A DNA stretch of 64,000 nt from Dyella subtropica (GTDB taxonomy: Bacteria; Pseudomonadota; Gammaproteobacteria; Xanthomonadales; Rhodanobacteraceae), in the NCBI RefSeq assembly GCF_026283965.1, contig NZ_JAPDPD010000009.1, positions 124,001 through 188,000 of the forward strand, in the 5' to 3' direction. The position numbers and the translations under genes were made by a program. Below the pieces are notes generated by a model, which was not told the origin of the DNA, did not search any database, and saw only the letters and a program-made list of their open reading frames with translations. Below are positions 17,688 to 26,871 of this stretch, piece by piece. Positions within the stretch are counted from its first letter, which is position 1; each line of letters begins with the position of its first letter.

Positions 17688-19969
17688 TCGGTGTCGGTGA
17701 TGTTGGCTGTTGCGGGTTGGCTCAGGCGGCCGACAATGGCATCCAGCGCGCGATCGAACAGGGCGGTGGATTCCAGCACGCGTGCCTGGCCTGCGGCAAG
17801 GGCTGTGGCCAATTCATGCGGCGAATGGTCGGCGACCTTCAGGCCGCGCCGGTTGACGAACAGATAGCGGCCGCTCATCGGGCTGATCCAGGAGAGCTTG
17901 GCACGCTCACTGGTTTCGTCTTCGGTGATGAATTCGAGCCAGGTGCCGGGCTTCAGTGCCGCCACCACGCGCTGCTCTGGCGTGTCCTCCATCGGCTCGG
18001 GCGCGGGCTCGCTGGCTTCCAGCTCGGCCTCACTTTCAGCGATGGGCTGGATGCTCTCGGGGATGGGAAGAGTGGCGGCTTCTTCGACCGCCTGCACCTC
18101 CGCCGCGGGCACGGATTCGCCGAGCTGGTGGCGGTAGTAGGTGTGCAGTTGCGCCAGCAAGCGCTCGATGTCGTGTTCCTGGAAGGCCACGTTGGCCAAG
18201 CCTCGGCGCAGGGAGCGCTCGATGCCGGGCAGCATCTGTCTCAAGGTGCGGCGCTCTTCGATACTGCGCGCTGCGCGTGTGCTGGCGATGAAGTCGTTGA
18301 CGAACCGCAGCGCGTCGCGGAAATCGGAAGACTCCTCACCTTGCCGCAGGATGGTCAGCACCAAGTAATTGGCCCACGCACGCGTCAGGATGCCGTGAAT
18401 CAGCGGCGGCAGCGAATAGTCGCCGATGCGCGAAAGGATCTCGCGCGCCGCGCGACGGCGGGCCTGCTCTAACTTCTCGCGGCCACGGGTGGACTCGGCC
18501 ACGCGCTGTTCGGCCACTTCGGCGCGACGGCGAGTCTGATCCTGGAACTCCTGCAACTCGAGGTTGAGCCGCTCGAAGATGCTCAGATCGTCGTCGAACT
18601 CCTGCAACAGACTGTCGACGATGGCTTTCACCTTGTCGTGCAGGCGGTGGTCGCGGTCGGACTCGGCCGACCAGCCCTTGGCGGCATCGGCGAGGCTGTC
18701 CAGTAGCCGGCGGGCCGGATGCTGGCGATGGGCGAACAGGCGGCGGTCGAGGATCGCCGCTTTGAGGTAAGGGATTTGCAGGCGCGCGAGCATGACCTGC
18801 ATTTCGGTCGGCAGGTTGCGGTCTTCGAGGATGAACTCGAACAGCATGCCGACCAGGTCGATGGTGTCTTCGTCCATCGTGGCCACCTGGCCGGGGCGCT
18901 CGCCGCGCAGCGAACCGATCTGCGCGAGCAGTTGCTCCTTGAGGTGGGCCACTTCCCGTAAAACGCTGGCGTTCGACTGGCTGCCGCGCAGGGGAAGCGG
19001 GCTGCCCAGGGTAGACGCTTGGCTTTGCAGCACGCTCAGCGCACCGATCAGCTCGTTGACCGTGGGGACCTGCAGCGGTCCGCCCATCGGCAGGTTCTCG
19101 GGCAGGCCACCACGGCGAGCGCTGAACAGCGTACGCAGGGTTTGCAGCAATTCGTTCGATGCGCCGCCGTCGTCCGGCAATGCCTGGGTGCTACCCGTTT
19201 GGACCTGGGCGACGGCTTCGCTGGGGGCGCCTGCACTATCCGCCGCCGCACCAGCCTGGCGTGGCGCCTCCTGGCGCAGCTGCGGAAGCACGCCGGCGCG
19301 GACCAACTCGGCATTGATTTCCTGGTAGAGCTCGTCCAGCGAAGCCAGCACGTAACGGTCGAACAGCTTGTAGATGATCAGCTTGACGCGCATCTCTGCG
19401 GAGAGTTCGCGCATGGCCTGGCGAAAAGCTTGGGTAAGCGCGGCAGGCGCGACGGGATTGCTCGCGTCTTCCACGCGCATACCGCCATAGATGACCGACA
19501 GCCGCTGATTGACCGCGAACAGGTCGCGGGTGAGGCGGGTCTCGTTCTTGCCGATCATGCTGGTGATGGCGAGCGACTCTTCCAGCTCGTTGTCGGCCAC
19601 CAGGGTCAGCTCCACCGAGCCGATCGGCAGCGGCACGCCGCCGAGGGTTTGGCGCTGCTGCGAGGCAAAGTCGGCGATGCCGCGCGACACAATGTTCAGG
19701 AAGCTTCGTTCCACCGCCGGCCGACGCTTGCGCACCTCGCGCATGCCGTCGAAGTAATGCATCTGAGCGGCGTTGTTTTCGGCTTTCTCGGCAAGGTCGA
19801 ACAGTGCGTCGTCGACGTGCTCGAACAAGCCGTTGATCAGCAGCTGCAGGCGCCGCGAGGCAATATCGCGCACCGTATTCAAAAGCGCCCCTCCGCGTTC
19901 GCTGGATGGGTCCAGACGCTGGCTCAGGCTGACGATATTGGAAGGCTCACTGGCGTCTTTCATCGCCAC
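17684..19969 (-). CDS. DUF1631 family protein
   Basis: 761 residues. A large, mostly helical protein with no signal or membrane segment and the residues typical of DUF1631 proteins, which are common in beta- and gammaproteobacteria and have no assigned reaction. The last 100 residues (PGTWLEFITEDETSERAKLSWISPMSGRY...) look like a small beta-barrel reminiscent of PilZ-type folds, though the RxxxR c-di-GMP motif was not seen. It overlaps nadC by 4 nt. The first two Met (19969, 19963) are both possible starts. Confidence 0.8.
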   Translation of the reverse strand: MAMKDASEPSNIVSLSQRLDPSSERGGALLNTVRDIASRRLQLLINGLFEHVDDALFDLAEKAENNAAQMHYFDGMREVRKRRPAVERSFLNIVSRGIADFASQQRQTLGGVPLPIGSVELTLVADNELEESLAITSMIGKNETRLTRDLFAVNQRLSVIYGGMRVEDASNPVAPAALTQAFRQAMRELSAEMRVKLIIYKLFDRYVLASLDELYQEINAELVRAGVLPQLRQEAPRQAGAAADSAGAPSEAVAQVQTGSTQALPDDGGASNELLQTLRTLFSARRGGLPENLPMGGPLQVPTVNELIGALSVLQSQASTLGSPLPLRGSQSNASVLREVAHLKEQLLAQIGSLRGERPGQVATMDEDTIDLVGMLFEFILEDRNLPTEMQVMLARLQIPYLKAAILDRRLFAHRQHPARRLLDSLADAAKGWSAESDRDHRLHDKVKAIVDSLLQEFDDDLSIFERLNLELQEFQDQTRRRAEVAEQRVAESTRGREKLEQARRRAAREILSRIGDYSLPPLIHGILTRAWANYLVLTILRQGEESSDFRDALRFVNDFIASTRAARSIEERRTLRQMLPGIERSLRRGLANVAFQEHDIERLLAQLHTYYRHQLGESVPAAEVQAVEEAATLPIPESIQPIAESEAELEASEPAPEPMEDTPEQRVVAALKPGTWLEFITEDETSERAKLSWISPMSGRYLFVNRRGLKVADHSPHELATALAAGQARVLESTALFDRALDAIVGRLSQPATANITDTE

Positions 19970-20121
19970 ACCCCTGAAGTGCTGCCATCGCGATGGCGGC
20001 CGATCTGGCCGCTTGGCAGCAACGATACGTGAAAATTTGTGACCATGTTATGCGCCGGTTGGCATCCCCAGCATCCCGTGGATCGCATTCTTTGGGGTGC
20101 TGGCGGCAGGGCGGGCCGGAC

Positions 20122-20394
20122 TCAGGCAGCCGTTGGGAAGTCGCGCAACTGGGTGGTGCCGATGCCTTCTTCGGGCAGCATCACCGGAATGCCGTCGTCG
20201 ATGCGGTAGATCACCTTACGGTCGGTGGTGATCAGGCCCTCGTCGAGCGGGCTGCGCACCGGAGTGCCAGCGACGGTGTCGACCTGGCCTTGGCCGATGG
20301 CCGTATTCAGTGCCTCAAGTTCACTCTTGCCGAGCAGTCGAACCGGAGTCTTGCTGACGGGGCAGCAGAGGATGTCGAGCAGACGCTTGTCCAT
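20122..20394 (-). CDS. Trm112/UPF0434 family protein
   Basis: 90 residues. The MDKRLLDILCCPVSKTPV start and the DGIPVMLPEEG end are the hallmarks of the YcaR/Trm112 family. Eukaryotic Trm112 activates methyltransferases; the bacterial role is unclear. Compared with YcaR, the region between the two motifs is longer and the second Cys of the usual CPxC pair is Ser (CPVS). The start is set at the family's MD-R-LL; upstream in-frame sequence overlaps the divergent purE promoter region. Confidence 0.85.
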   Translation of the reverse strand: MDKRLLDILCCPVSKTPVRLLGKSELEALNTAIGQGQVDTVAGTPVRSPLDEGLITTDRKVIYRIDDGIPVMLPEEGIGTTQLRDFPTAA

Positions 20395-20458
20395 GGAGTG
20401 CCGGATCGTGTGATAACGCGGAAAGACCGTACAATAACCCCTTTTGGATGGCCGGAAC

Positions 20459-20962
20459 ATGACTTCGACAGCCAAGCCGCCACGTGTCGGCATCGTGATG
20501 GGATCCCGCTCCGACTGGGAAACCATGGAGCATGCGGCCAGCGTGCTGACCGAACTGGGTGTGCCGCACGAAGTGCAAGTGGTGTCCGCTCACCGTACCC
20601 CTGATCTGCTGTTCCGCTACGCCGAAGAAGCGGTGGCTCGTGGCATCCAGGTCATCATTGCTGGTGCCGGTGGCGCGGCGCACCTGCCGGGTATGTTGGC
20701 GGCCAAGACCCGTTTGCCGATATTCGGCGTGCCGGTGCAGTCCAAGGCGCTCAATGGCATGGACTCCCTGCTGTCGATCGCGCAGATGCCGGCCGGCATC
20801 CCGGTGGGCACCCTGGCCATTGGCCGTGCCGGTGCGGTGAATGCCGGTTTGTTGGCCACGGCCGTGCTGGCGTTGAACGAGCCGGCCCTGGCTACGGCGC
20901 TCGAGGCCTACCGCGCCCGCCAAACCCAGACTGTTCTCGATCATCCGGATCCGCGCTCGTGA
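20459..20962 (+). CDS. purE: N5-carboxyaminoimidazole ribonucleotide mutase
   Basis: About 167 residues, class I PurE. It isomerises N5-CAIR to CAIR in purine synthesis. The motifs are [13 protein letters not shown] (substrate phosphate binding), SAHRTPD with the catalytic His, and [12 protein letters not shown] Met five codons earlier (20444) is an alternative start. Its TGA overlaps the GTG of purK. Confidence 0.96.
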   Translation: MTSTAKPPRVGIVMGSRSDWETMEHAASVLTELGVPHEVQVVSAHRTPDLLFRYAEEAVARGIQVIIAGAGGAAHLPGMLAAKTRLPIFGVPVQSKALNGMDSLLSIAQMPAGIPVGTLAIGRAGAVNAGLLATAVLALNEPALATALEAYRARQTQTVLDHPDPRS

Positions 20963-22113
20963 CCGTACGCCGTCAACCTGTGTTGGGCATTCTCGGTGGC
21001 GGCCAGTTGGCACGCATGCTGGCTTTGGCTGCGGCGCCGCTCGGCGTAAAAACGCTGGTGGTCGACAGTGCCACCGACGCCTGTGCCGGGCAGGTCGCTA
21101 CGCTGGTGGTAGCGGACTGGACCGACTATGCCGCGTTGGAGGCGTTTGCGCGGCAGGTCGATGTGGTCACTTTCGATTTCGAGAACGTGCCGGCTGAAAC
21201 CGCGCACTGGCTGGCGCAACGCGTGGCTGTGTTCCCCGCGCCGCGTGCCCTGGCCGTGGCGCAGGATCGTCTGGCCGAGAAAACCCTGTTTCGCGAGTGC
21301 GGCCTGGGTACGCCGGACTTCATGGCGATCGACACGCGTGCCGATCTGGATCGGGCTCTCTCGACCATCGGTGCGCCGGCCATTCTCAAAACGCGCCGGC
21401 TTGGCTATGACGGCAAAGGGCAATTCCGCCTTCGCTCGTTGGCGGACGCCGACGCCGCCTGGGTCGCGCTGGGGCCGCAGGCCTCCGCCCATGGACTGAT
21501 CCTGGAAGCCTTCGTGCCGTTCGAGCGCGAGCTGTCTGTGATCGCTGTGCGCGGGCGCGATGGCGACTTCCGCACCTGGCCGCTGACGCAGAACTGGCAT
21601 ACCGACGGCGTGCTCTCGCTGAGCCTGGCTCCGGCACCGGATGTCGGCTCCTTGCAGGAGCGCGCCACGCACCTGGCCCGCACCTTGGCCGAGCAACTGG
21701 ACTATGTCGGCGTGTTCGCCTTGGAGTTGTTCGTGAAAGGCGGCGAACTGCTTGGCAACGAGATGGCGCCGCGCGTACACAACTCCGGGCATTGGACGAT
21801 CGAGGGTGCGCTCACCAGCCAGTTCGAAAACCATGTGCGTGCCGTACTTGGTCTGCCGCTGGGCGATACCGCAGCGCGCGGCCTGTCGGCCATGTTCAAC
21901 TGGATCGGCGAGCTACCCGATGCTGCGCCCGTGCTGTCGGCCGTCGATGCGCATTGGCACGACTACGGCAAGCAACCGCGCCTGGGGCGCAAGGTTGGCC
22001 ACGCGACGGTGTGTGCTGCGAATGCGGAGCAGATGGTGGAGCGATTGGGCGGCATTGCCCATGCGCTGGGTCGGGATCAGCAGGTGGGCCCGGCGGTTCG
22101 CGAGCTGGGTTGA
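20959..22113 (+). CDS. purK: N5-carboxyaminoimidazole ribonucleotide synthase
   Basis: 384 residues, ATP-grasp fold. It makes N5-CAIR from AIR, bicarbonate and ATP, supplying PurE. The N-terminal [16 protein letters not shown] loop, the [15 protein letters not shown]-grasp loop and the [18 protein letters not shown] active-site block are all present. The start is a GTG overlapping the purE stop (GTGA), so the two steps are translationally coupled. Confidence 0.96.
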   Translation: MTVRRQPVLGILGGGQLARMLALAAAPLGVKTLVVDSATDACAGQVATLVVADWTDYAALEAFARQVDVVTFDFENVPAETAHWLAQRVAVFPAPRALAVAQDRLAEKTLFRECGLGTPDFMAIDTRADLDRALSTIGAPAILKTRRLGYDGKGQFRLRSLADADAAWVALGPQASAHGLILEAFVPFERELSVIAVRGRDGDFRTWPLTQNWHTDGVLSLSLAPAPDVGSLQERATHLARTLAEQLDYVGVFALELFVKGGELLGNEMAPRVHNSGHWTIEGALTSQFENHVRAVLGLPLGDTAARGLSAMFNWIGELPDAAPVLSAVDAHWHDYGKQPRLGRKVGHATVCAANAEQMVERLGGIAHALGRDQQVGPAVRELG

Positions 22114-22140
22114 ATGCGGCTTTTCCTCCACTGCGACCAT

Positions 22141-22173
22141 AAAAAAACGGAGCCGTCATCGGCTCCGTTTTTG
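22141..22173. terminator. Bidirectional terminator between purK and sodB
   Basis: A perfect 9-bp stem (22147-22155 and 22160-22168) with a 4-nt loop is flanked by seven A on the left and five T on the right. It can therefore terminate both purEK (plus strand) and sodB (minus strand). Confidence 0.9.
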
Positions 22174-22204
22174 TTTGCCCGGTTCTATTTGCCCGGGGTG
22201 GGGA

Positions 22205-22783
22205 TCAGGCCAGGTTCTTGGCCGCAAAGTCCCAGTTCACCAGTGCCCAGAACGCCTCGAGGTACTTCGGACGGGCGTTGCGGTAGTCGATGTAGTAGGC
22301 GTGCTCCCACACATCGCAGGTCAGCAGGGGCTTGTCGCTACCGGTGATCGGGGTGGCGGCGTTGGAGGTATTGACGATGCCCAGCGAACCGTCGGTACGC
22401 TGCACCAGCCAGGTCCAGCCTGAGCCGAAGTTGCCGACGGCCGACTTGGTGAACTCTTCCTTGAACTTTTCGAACGAGCCGAAGGCTTTGATGATGGCAT
22501 CGGCCAGCTTGCCGCTGGGCTCGTTGCCGCCCTTCGGGCTCAGCGAGTGCCAATAGAAGGTGTGGTTCCAGATCTGTGCGGCATTGTTGAACACGCCGCC
22601 GGAGGACTTCTTGATGATGTCTTCCAGCGCGGCGTTCTCGAACTCCGTGCCCTTGATCAGGTTATTGAGGTTGGTCACATAGGCCTGATGGTGCTTGCCA
22701 TAGTGAAACTCCAGCGTCTCCTCGGAGATGTGCGGCGCGAGCGCGCTCTTTTCATAGGGCAGGGCGGGGAGTTCGATCGCCAT
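22205..22783 (-). CDS. sodB: Superoxide dismutase, iron type
   Basis: 192 residues, FeSOD length. Metal ligands are visible: His in HYGKHHQAY, His in NHTFYWHSL, and Asp/His in [11 protein letters not shown]. The [13 protein letters not shown] context with Gln before the WNH block points to iron. The start is the Met of [10 protein letters not shown], with AGGAG ending seven nt upstream. It is divergent from grxD; both relate to oxidative stress and iron. Confidence 0.95.
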   Translation of the reverse strand: MAIELPALPYEKSALAPHISEETLEFHYGKHHQAYVTNLNNLIKGTEFENAALEDIIKKSSGGVFNNAAQIWNHTFYWHSLSPKGGNEPSGKLADAIIKAFGSFEKFKEEFTKSAVGNFGSGWTWLVQRTDGSLGIVNTSNAATPITGSDKPLLTCDVWEHAYYIDYRNARPKYLEAFWALVNWDFAAKNLA

Positions 22784-22902
22784 GTTGGGGCTCCTGGGCG
22801 GTTTGGCTAAGGGGAGTCGAATCGGCAAGCCCGCGAACGGTGGCCGATGTACGACTGATACACTATCGATCTGCATGCATTGTAATGATGAAACCCCGAG
22901 CT

Positions 22903-23229
22903 ATGGACGTTAACGAGCGAATCAAGGCCGTGCTGGCCGAGCACCCCATCGTGCTTTTCATGAAAGGCACGCCGCAGTTCCCGATGTGTGGCTTTTCCAG
23001 CCGCGCTGCACAGGCATTGAAGAAGGCCGGTGCCGACTTCCATGCGGTGAACGTGCTGGCCGATCCGGAAGTACGTGCGGCACTACCGCATTACGCGAAT
23101 TGGCCCACCTTCCCGCAGCTCTTCATCCAGGGCGAGCTGATCGGCGGTTGCGACATCGTGGAGGACCTGATGGCCTCGGGCGAGTTGGCGCGCATGGTCG
23201 TTGATGTGGGTGGAGCGGCACAGGCATGA
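22903..23229 (+). CDS. grxD: Monothiol glutaredoxin Grx4
   Basis: 108 residues. Carries the monothiol CGFS motif (about residue 30, PMCGFSSRA) and the later GGCDI glutathione-binding turn. Such proteins carry or transfer 2Fe-2S clusters, often with BolA. Two Met five and six codons upstream (MMKPRAMD) are alternative starts. Its TGA overlaps the ATG of the following SDR gene. Confidence 0.94.
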   Translation: MDVNERIKAVLAEHPIVLFMKGTPQFPMCGFSSRAAQALKKAGADFHAVNVLADPEVRAALPHYANWPTFPQLFIQGELIGGCDIVEDLMASGELARMVVDVGGAAQA

Positions 23230-23993
23230 CGCTGGCCCAGACGTTTCTTCCAGACGGCTGGACGCCGGCCGCCGATTCGCTGGCTGGCCGCGTAGTGCTG
23301 GTAACCGGCGCTTATGGCGGCCTCGGTGCCGCGGTGGCACGCGCGGCTTCGCGCGCCGGAGCGACGGTAGTGATCACCGGCAAACGCAAGCGTCAGCTGG
23401 AACAGCTCTACGATGCGATGGTGGCTGAGCAGCTTGCTGAGCCGGTGATCCATCCGCTCGATATGGAAGCGGCTACGCCGAACGACTACCGCGCACTGGC
23501 CGAAGGGCTCGAGCGCGATTTCGGCCGTCTCGATGGCATCGTGCACGCTGCCGTGAGTTTCAACGGCCTGATCCCGATAGCCATGCACAAGCCCGACGAC
23601 TGGCTGCGCGCCCTGCACATCAATGTGTCTGCCCCCTTTGCATTGACCCAGGCGTGCATGCCGCTGTTGACGCGGGCACCCGACAGCTCGGTGGTGTTCG
23701 TGCTCGATGATCCGTCGCTGGTGCGTAAGGCGCACTGGGGTGCCTATGGCGTATCCAAGGCCGCCCTGGAGCGTTTTGCGGAAATCCTGCATCAGGAGAC
23801 TGAGAGCAGCCCGCTGCGTGTGCATACGTTATTGCCAGCGCCCATGCGCACGGCGTTGCGCCGCGAGGCGTATTTCGGCGAGGACACTACTAAGCAGCCG
23901 TCGCCAGACGCCACCGCGGAAGCCGCTGTATACCTGCTGGGTCCGCAGGCCGTCGCGTCGCGCGGCGCCCTGCTTGATCTGCGAAAGGCCTAA
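23226..23993 (+). CDS. Short-chain dehydrogenase, YciK-like
   Basis: 255 residues, classical SDR. The cofactor-binding TGAYGGLGAAVARA (about 27-40) and the catalytic YGVSK (about residue 177) are present. The usual Ser before the Tyr-x-x-x-Lys appears as the DDPS region. The overall layout (PDGW start, VSFNG after the catalytic strand) matches the YciK group, whose substrate is not known. It is coupled to grxD by an ATGA overlap. Confidence 0.82.
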   Translation: MTLAQTFLPDGWTPAADSLAGRVVLVTGAYGGLGAAVARAASRAGATVVITGKRKRQLEQLYDAMVAEQLAEPVIHPLDMEAATPNDYRALAEGLERDFGRLDGIVHAAVSFNGLIPIAMHKPDDWLRALHINVSAPFALTQACMPLLTRAPDSSVVFVLDDPSLVRKAHWGAYGVSKAALERFAEILHQETESSPLRVHTLLPAPMRTALRREAYFGEDTTKQPSPDATAEAAVYLLGPQAVASRGALLDLRKA

Positions 23994-24037
23994 GCGCACC
24001 GTGCACGTCATTCACCGCGCGGCCACCGGGGGCTGAG

Positions 24038-24649
24038 ATGGAAACGCAGATGACCACGCTATCGGCGGCGATCCTGCTGTTCCTGATCATGGATCCGCTG
24101 GGCAACATCCCGATCTTCCTCAGCCTGCTCAAGGATGTGGCTCCAAAGCGCCGTCGATACGTGTTGGTGCGCGAGTTGCTGATTGCGCTCGGTGTGCTGC
24201 TCGGTTTTCTGATGGGCGGCCAGCTCATTCTCAAGCTGCTGCAGCTGCGGCAGGAATCGATCAGCATCGCCGGTGGCATCGTGTTGTTTCTGATTGGCAT
24301 CCGGATGGTGTTCCCGCCGGCAGATGGCGGCGGCATTTTCGGCAAGCCCGGCGAAGGCGAACCCTTTATCGTGCCGATGGCGATTCCTGGTGTGGCAGGA
24401 CCTTCGGCCATGGCGGCGCTGTTGCTGTTGACCAATACTCAGCCGGGCCGTACGGCCGACTGGGCGATCGCACTGCTCGGTGCCTGGCTCGCTACGGCGG
24501 TGATTCTGCTGTGCTCCACCTACTTGTTTCGCTGGTTGGGTGAAAGCGTTCTCACTGCACTTGAGCGGGTGATGGGTATGCTGCTGATCGCCTTGTCCGT
24601 GCAGATGTTCCTCGGTGGCATAGCGGCTTATTTACACCTGGCTGTTTGA
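24038..24649 (+). CDS. MarC-family membrane protein (YhgN-like)
   Basis: 203 residues with six hydrophobic helices. The family signature MDPLGNIPIFLSLLK lies in the first helix and a PMAIPGVAGPSAM loop lies between helices 3 and 4. MarC/YhgN proteins are inner-membrane proteins of unsettled transport function. It begins 44 nt after the SDR gene on the same strand and may share its transcript. Confidence 0.88.
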   Translation: METQMTTLSAAILLFLIMDPLGNIPIFLSLLKDVAPKRRRYVLVRELLIALGVLLGFLMGGQLILKLLQLRQESISIAGGIVLFLIGIRMVFPPADGGGIFGKPGEGEPFIVPMAIPGVAGPSAMAALLLLTNTQPGRTADWAIALLGAWLATAVILLCSTYLFRWLGESVLTALERVMGMLLIALSVQMFLGGIAAYLHLAV

Positions 24650-24748
24650 AACAGCGCCGTACGGAAAGCGGGCGATAGCTTGCCCTTTAGCAATCACCTT
24701 GCTGTCATAATCCGCAGCGAGCATGGGCGAAAGTACAAGGAGACGATC

Positions 24749-26461
24749 ATGCTAAGCGTCGAACAGACTCTCAATGAACGTCTGCCATGGTTGGCCCAGC
24801 ATCCCGGCATCTTGCGTCCGGTTGCTGGCATGCTGGGGCGGCTCGCCGATGAGGATGGCTTCAATCGCGTCCTCACGGCGGTAGGCGACGTTGAAGGTTT
24901 CGACTTCGTCGAGCGGGCGCTCGACGTGTTGGGGGCTAGTTACTACGTCAATCCTCGCGAGCGCGAGAACATTCCGGTTGAGGGTGGCGTGCTGATCGTG
25001 GCCAATCACCCGCTGGGTATGGTCGACGCGCTGGCGTTGCTCCAACTGGTGGGCTCGGTGCGCAGCGATGTGCGCTTGCTGGCTAATGACTGGTTGGCAT
25101 CGATTCCGCAGTTGAATCGCGTGTTGCTGCATGTGGATGTGTTCGGGAAGGGCGCTGCCTCGCGCATGCGCGCGATCTATCGCGCACTCGATCGCGGCGA
25201 AGCGCTGATCGTGTTCCCGGCCGGCGAAGTGTCGCGCGTGCGCGCCGACGGCGTGCGCGATGGTCGCTGGTCCGATGGGTTCGCCCGCCTGGCCATGCGT
25301 AGCAAAACGCCCGTGCTGCCGATTCATGTCGCCGCGCGCAATTCCGCCATGTTCTACGGCCTGTCGATGTTGGCCAAGCCACTCAGCACGGCCATGTTGC
25401 CGCGCGAGGCGGTGGCGCCGATCAAGCGTCGTATCGGTTTCAGTGTCGGCGCGCTGATCAGCGCCGAGGAAGTGGAACAGCGCAGCGGTGGTTCGACCGA
25501 ACAGGCCGCCAAGTTGATGCGTCGGCATGTCTATCGAGTGGGGCGCCGCCGCGGGTTGATCTTTGGCGGTCAGGCGCCGCTGGCTCATCCAGAGCCAGCG
25601 GATCGTGTCATGGCCGAGTTGACGGCGCAGGCCGAGAAGCTGGCTGATCTCAATGATGGCAAGCAGGCTCTGCTGTTTAAAGGGGCGGTCGATAGCGTGG
25701 TGCTGCGCGAAATCGGTCGGCTCCGTGAGTTGACCTTCCGCAAGGTCGGCGAAGGCACCGGTGCGCGCCGTGATCTCGATGCCTACGACCCGCATTACGA
25801 ACATCTCGTGTTGTGGGACCCCAAGGCGCTGCGCATCGTCGGTTCCTACCGGTTCGGTCACGGCGGTCGCCTGATCGCCGAGCGCGGCATGGCCGGCCTC
25901 TATACCTCCAGCTTGTTCAACTACTCGCCAGCGCTGGAATCGCGCCTGGCGCAGGGGCTTGAGTTGGGGCGCAGCTTTATCGCGCCGGCTTACTGGCGCT
26001 CGCGTGCGCTCGACCAGCTATGGCAGGGCATTGGCCTGTATCTGCAACGTCATCCGGAGCTGCGCTATCTGTTTGGCCCGGTCAGCATGTCGGTGAGCCT
26101 GCCACGTGAGGCGCGTGAATGGATTGCCGCAGCGCATAAGCACTATTTCGGTGCGCCAGGCCTGGCTGAGGCACGCCAGCCGTTCGTGATCTCCCCAGCG
26201 GTGATTGATTTGGTGCGCCATGCACTGGAGGGGCTGGATCCCGCAGCCGGCCTGGGCAAGCTCAAGCATCACCTGGATGCGCTGGGCGTCAGCCTGCCGG
26301 TGCTGTATCGCCAGTACGTCGACCTGGTGGAGTCGGAGGGCGTGCAGTTCCTCGACTTTGGTGAAGACCCCGGTTTCTCCGGCTGCGTCGACGGCTTGGT
26401 GATGCTCGATCTGGCCACGCTCAAGCCGGCCAAGCGCGCGCGCTACCTCGGCAAGGCGTAG
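24749..26461 (+). CDS. Bifunctional acyltransferase, PlsC-like + OlsB-like (OlsF candidate)
   Basis: 570 residues with two joined domains. Residues about 60-270 form a lysophospholipid-acyltransferase fold (NHPLGMVDAL active-site block, FPAGEVSR substrate block). Residues about 300-560 resemble the GNAT-like N-acyltransferase domain (OlsB/hemolysin type) with VLREIGRLRELTFRKVGEGTG and YRFGHG blocks. This order, O-acyltransferase then N-acyltransferase, is that of OlsF, which makes ornithine lipids from ornithine in one protein. The start at 24749 is fixed by AAGGAGA 6 nt upstream. Monogenic transcription is likely. Function is inferred from domain order. Confidence 0.72.
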   Translation: MLSVEQTLNERLPWLAQHPGILRPVAGMLGRLADEDGFNRVLTAVGDVEGFDFVERALDVLGASYYVNPRERENIPVEGGVLIVANHPLGMVDALALLQLVGSVRSDVRLLANDWLASIPQLNRVLLHVDVFGKGAASRMRAIYRALDRGEALIVFPAGEVSRVRADGVRDGRWSDGFARLAMRSKTPVLPIHVAARNSAMFYGLSMLAKPLSTAMLPREAVAPIKRRIGFSVGALISAEEVEQRSGGSTEQAAKLMRRHVYRVGRRRGLIFGGQAPLAHPEPADRVMAELTAQAEKLADLNDGKQALLFKGAVDSVVLREIGRLRELTFRKVGEGTGARRDLDAYDPHYEHLVLWDPKALRIVGSYRFGHGGRLIAERGMAGLYTSSLFNYSPALESRLAQGLELGRSFIAPAYWRSRALDQLWQGIGLYLQRHPELRYLFGPVSMSVSLPREAREWIAAAHKHYFGAPGLAEARQPFVISPAVIDLVRHALEGLDPAAGLGKLKHHLDALGVSLPVLYRQYVDLVESEGVQFLDFGEDPGFSGCVDGLVMLDLATLKPAKRARYLGKA

Positions 26462-26871
26462 AGAATTCCCATCCATCCGCGTGAGCCGGGGCTGTTAGCT
26501 TGAGTTAACACCCAAGCCCCGTCTCAGCGGTTGCGTGGTTGAAGAGTTGAGGTGGAGGGAGAGTCTACCTCTGGCTTTAAGTGGTTGTTTTTGTATCACT
26601 TGCTCGACAAGCCACCTCGATGGTGTGGGTCGGGTGGGGGATAAAAGCGACGTGAAATCGTCACAGAATTGTCTTACACTGCCGTTAAAGTCCGCTTAAC
26701 ATTTTGTTGGCAGGCGGGGCGGTCTCGCCGCTTAGTAGCTCGGATCAAGTAAGAACTTTCCGGGGAAATCAATCAGCGTTTTCGATGCGTGCCTGGCATG
26801 AGCCGGGCATCGCTATGTTTGATTTCCGATTCGTAATTTTTTTCGTTGCGCGCCCAAGGGACTAAATAACC
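26462..26871. promoter_or_regulatory. Long intergenic leader of the TonB receptor gene
   Basis: 410 bp without a gene. It starts with an imperfect hairpin (GGGGCT ... AGCCCC, about 26487-26516) that may end the acyltransferase transcript. Around 26655-26700 the sequence becomes AT-richer (TCACAGAATTGTCTTACACT, then TTAACATTTTG) and is the likely promoter of the receptor gene, leaving a 5' leader of more than 150 nt. No exact -35/-10 pair is claimed. Confidence 0.4.
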
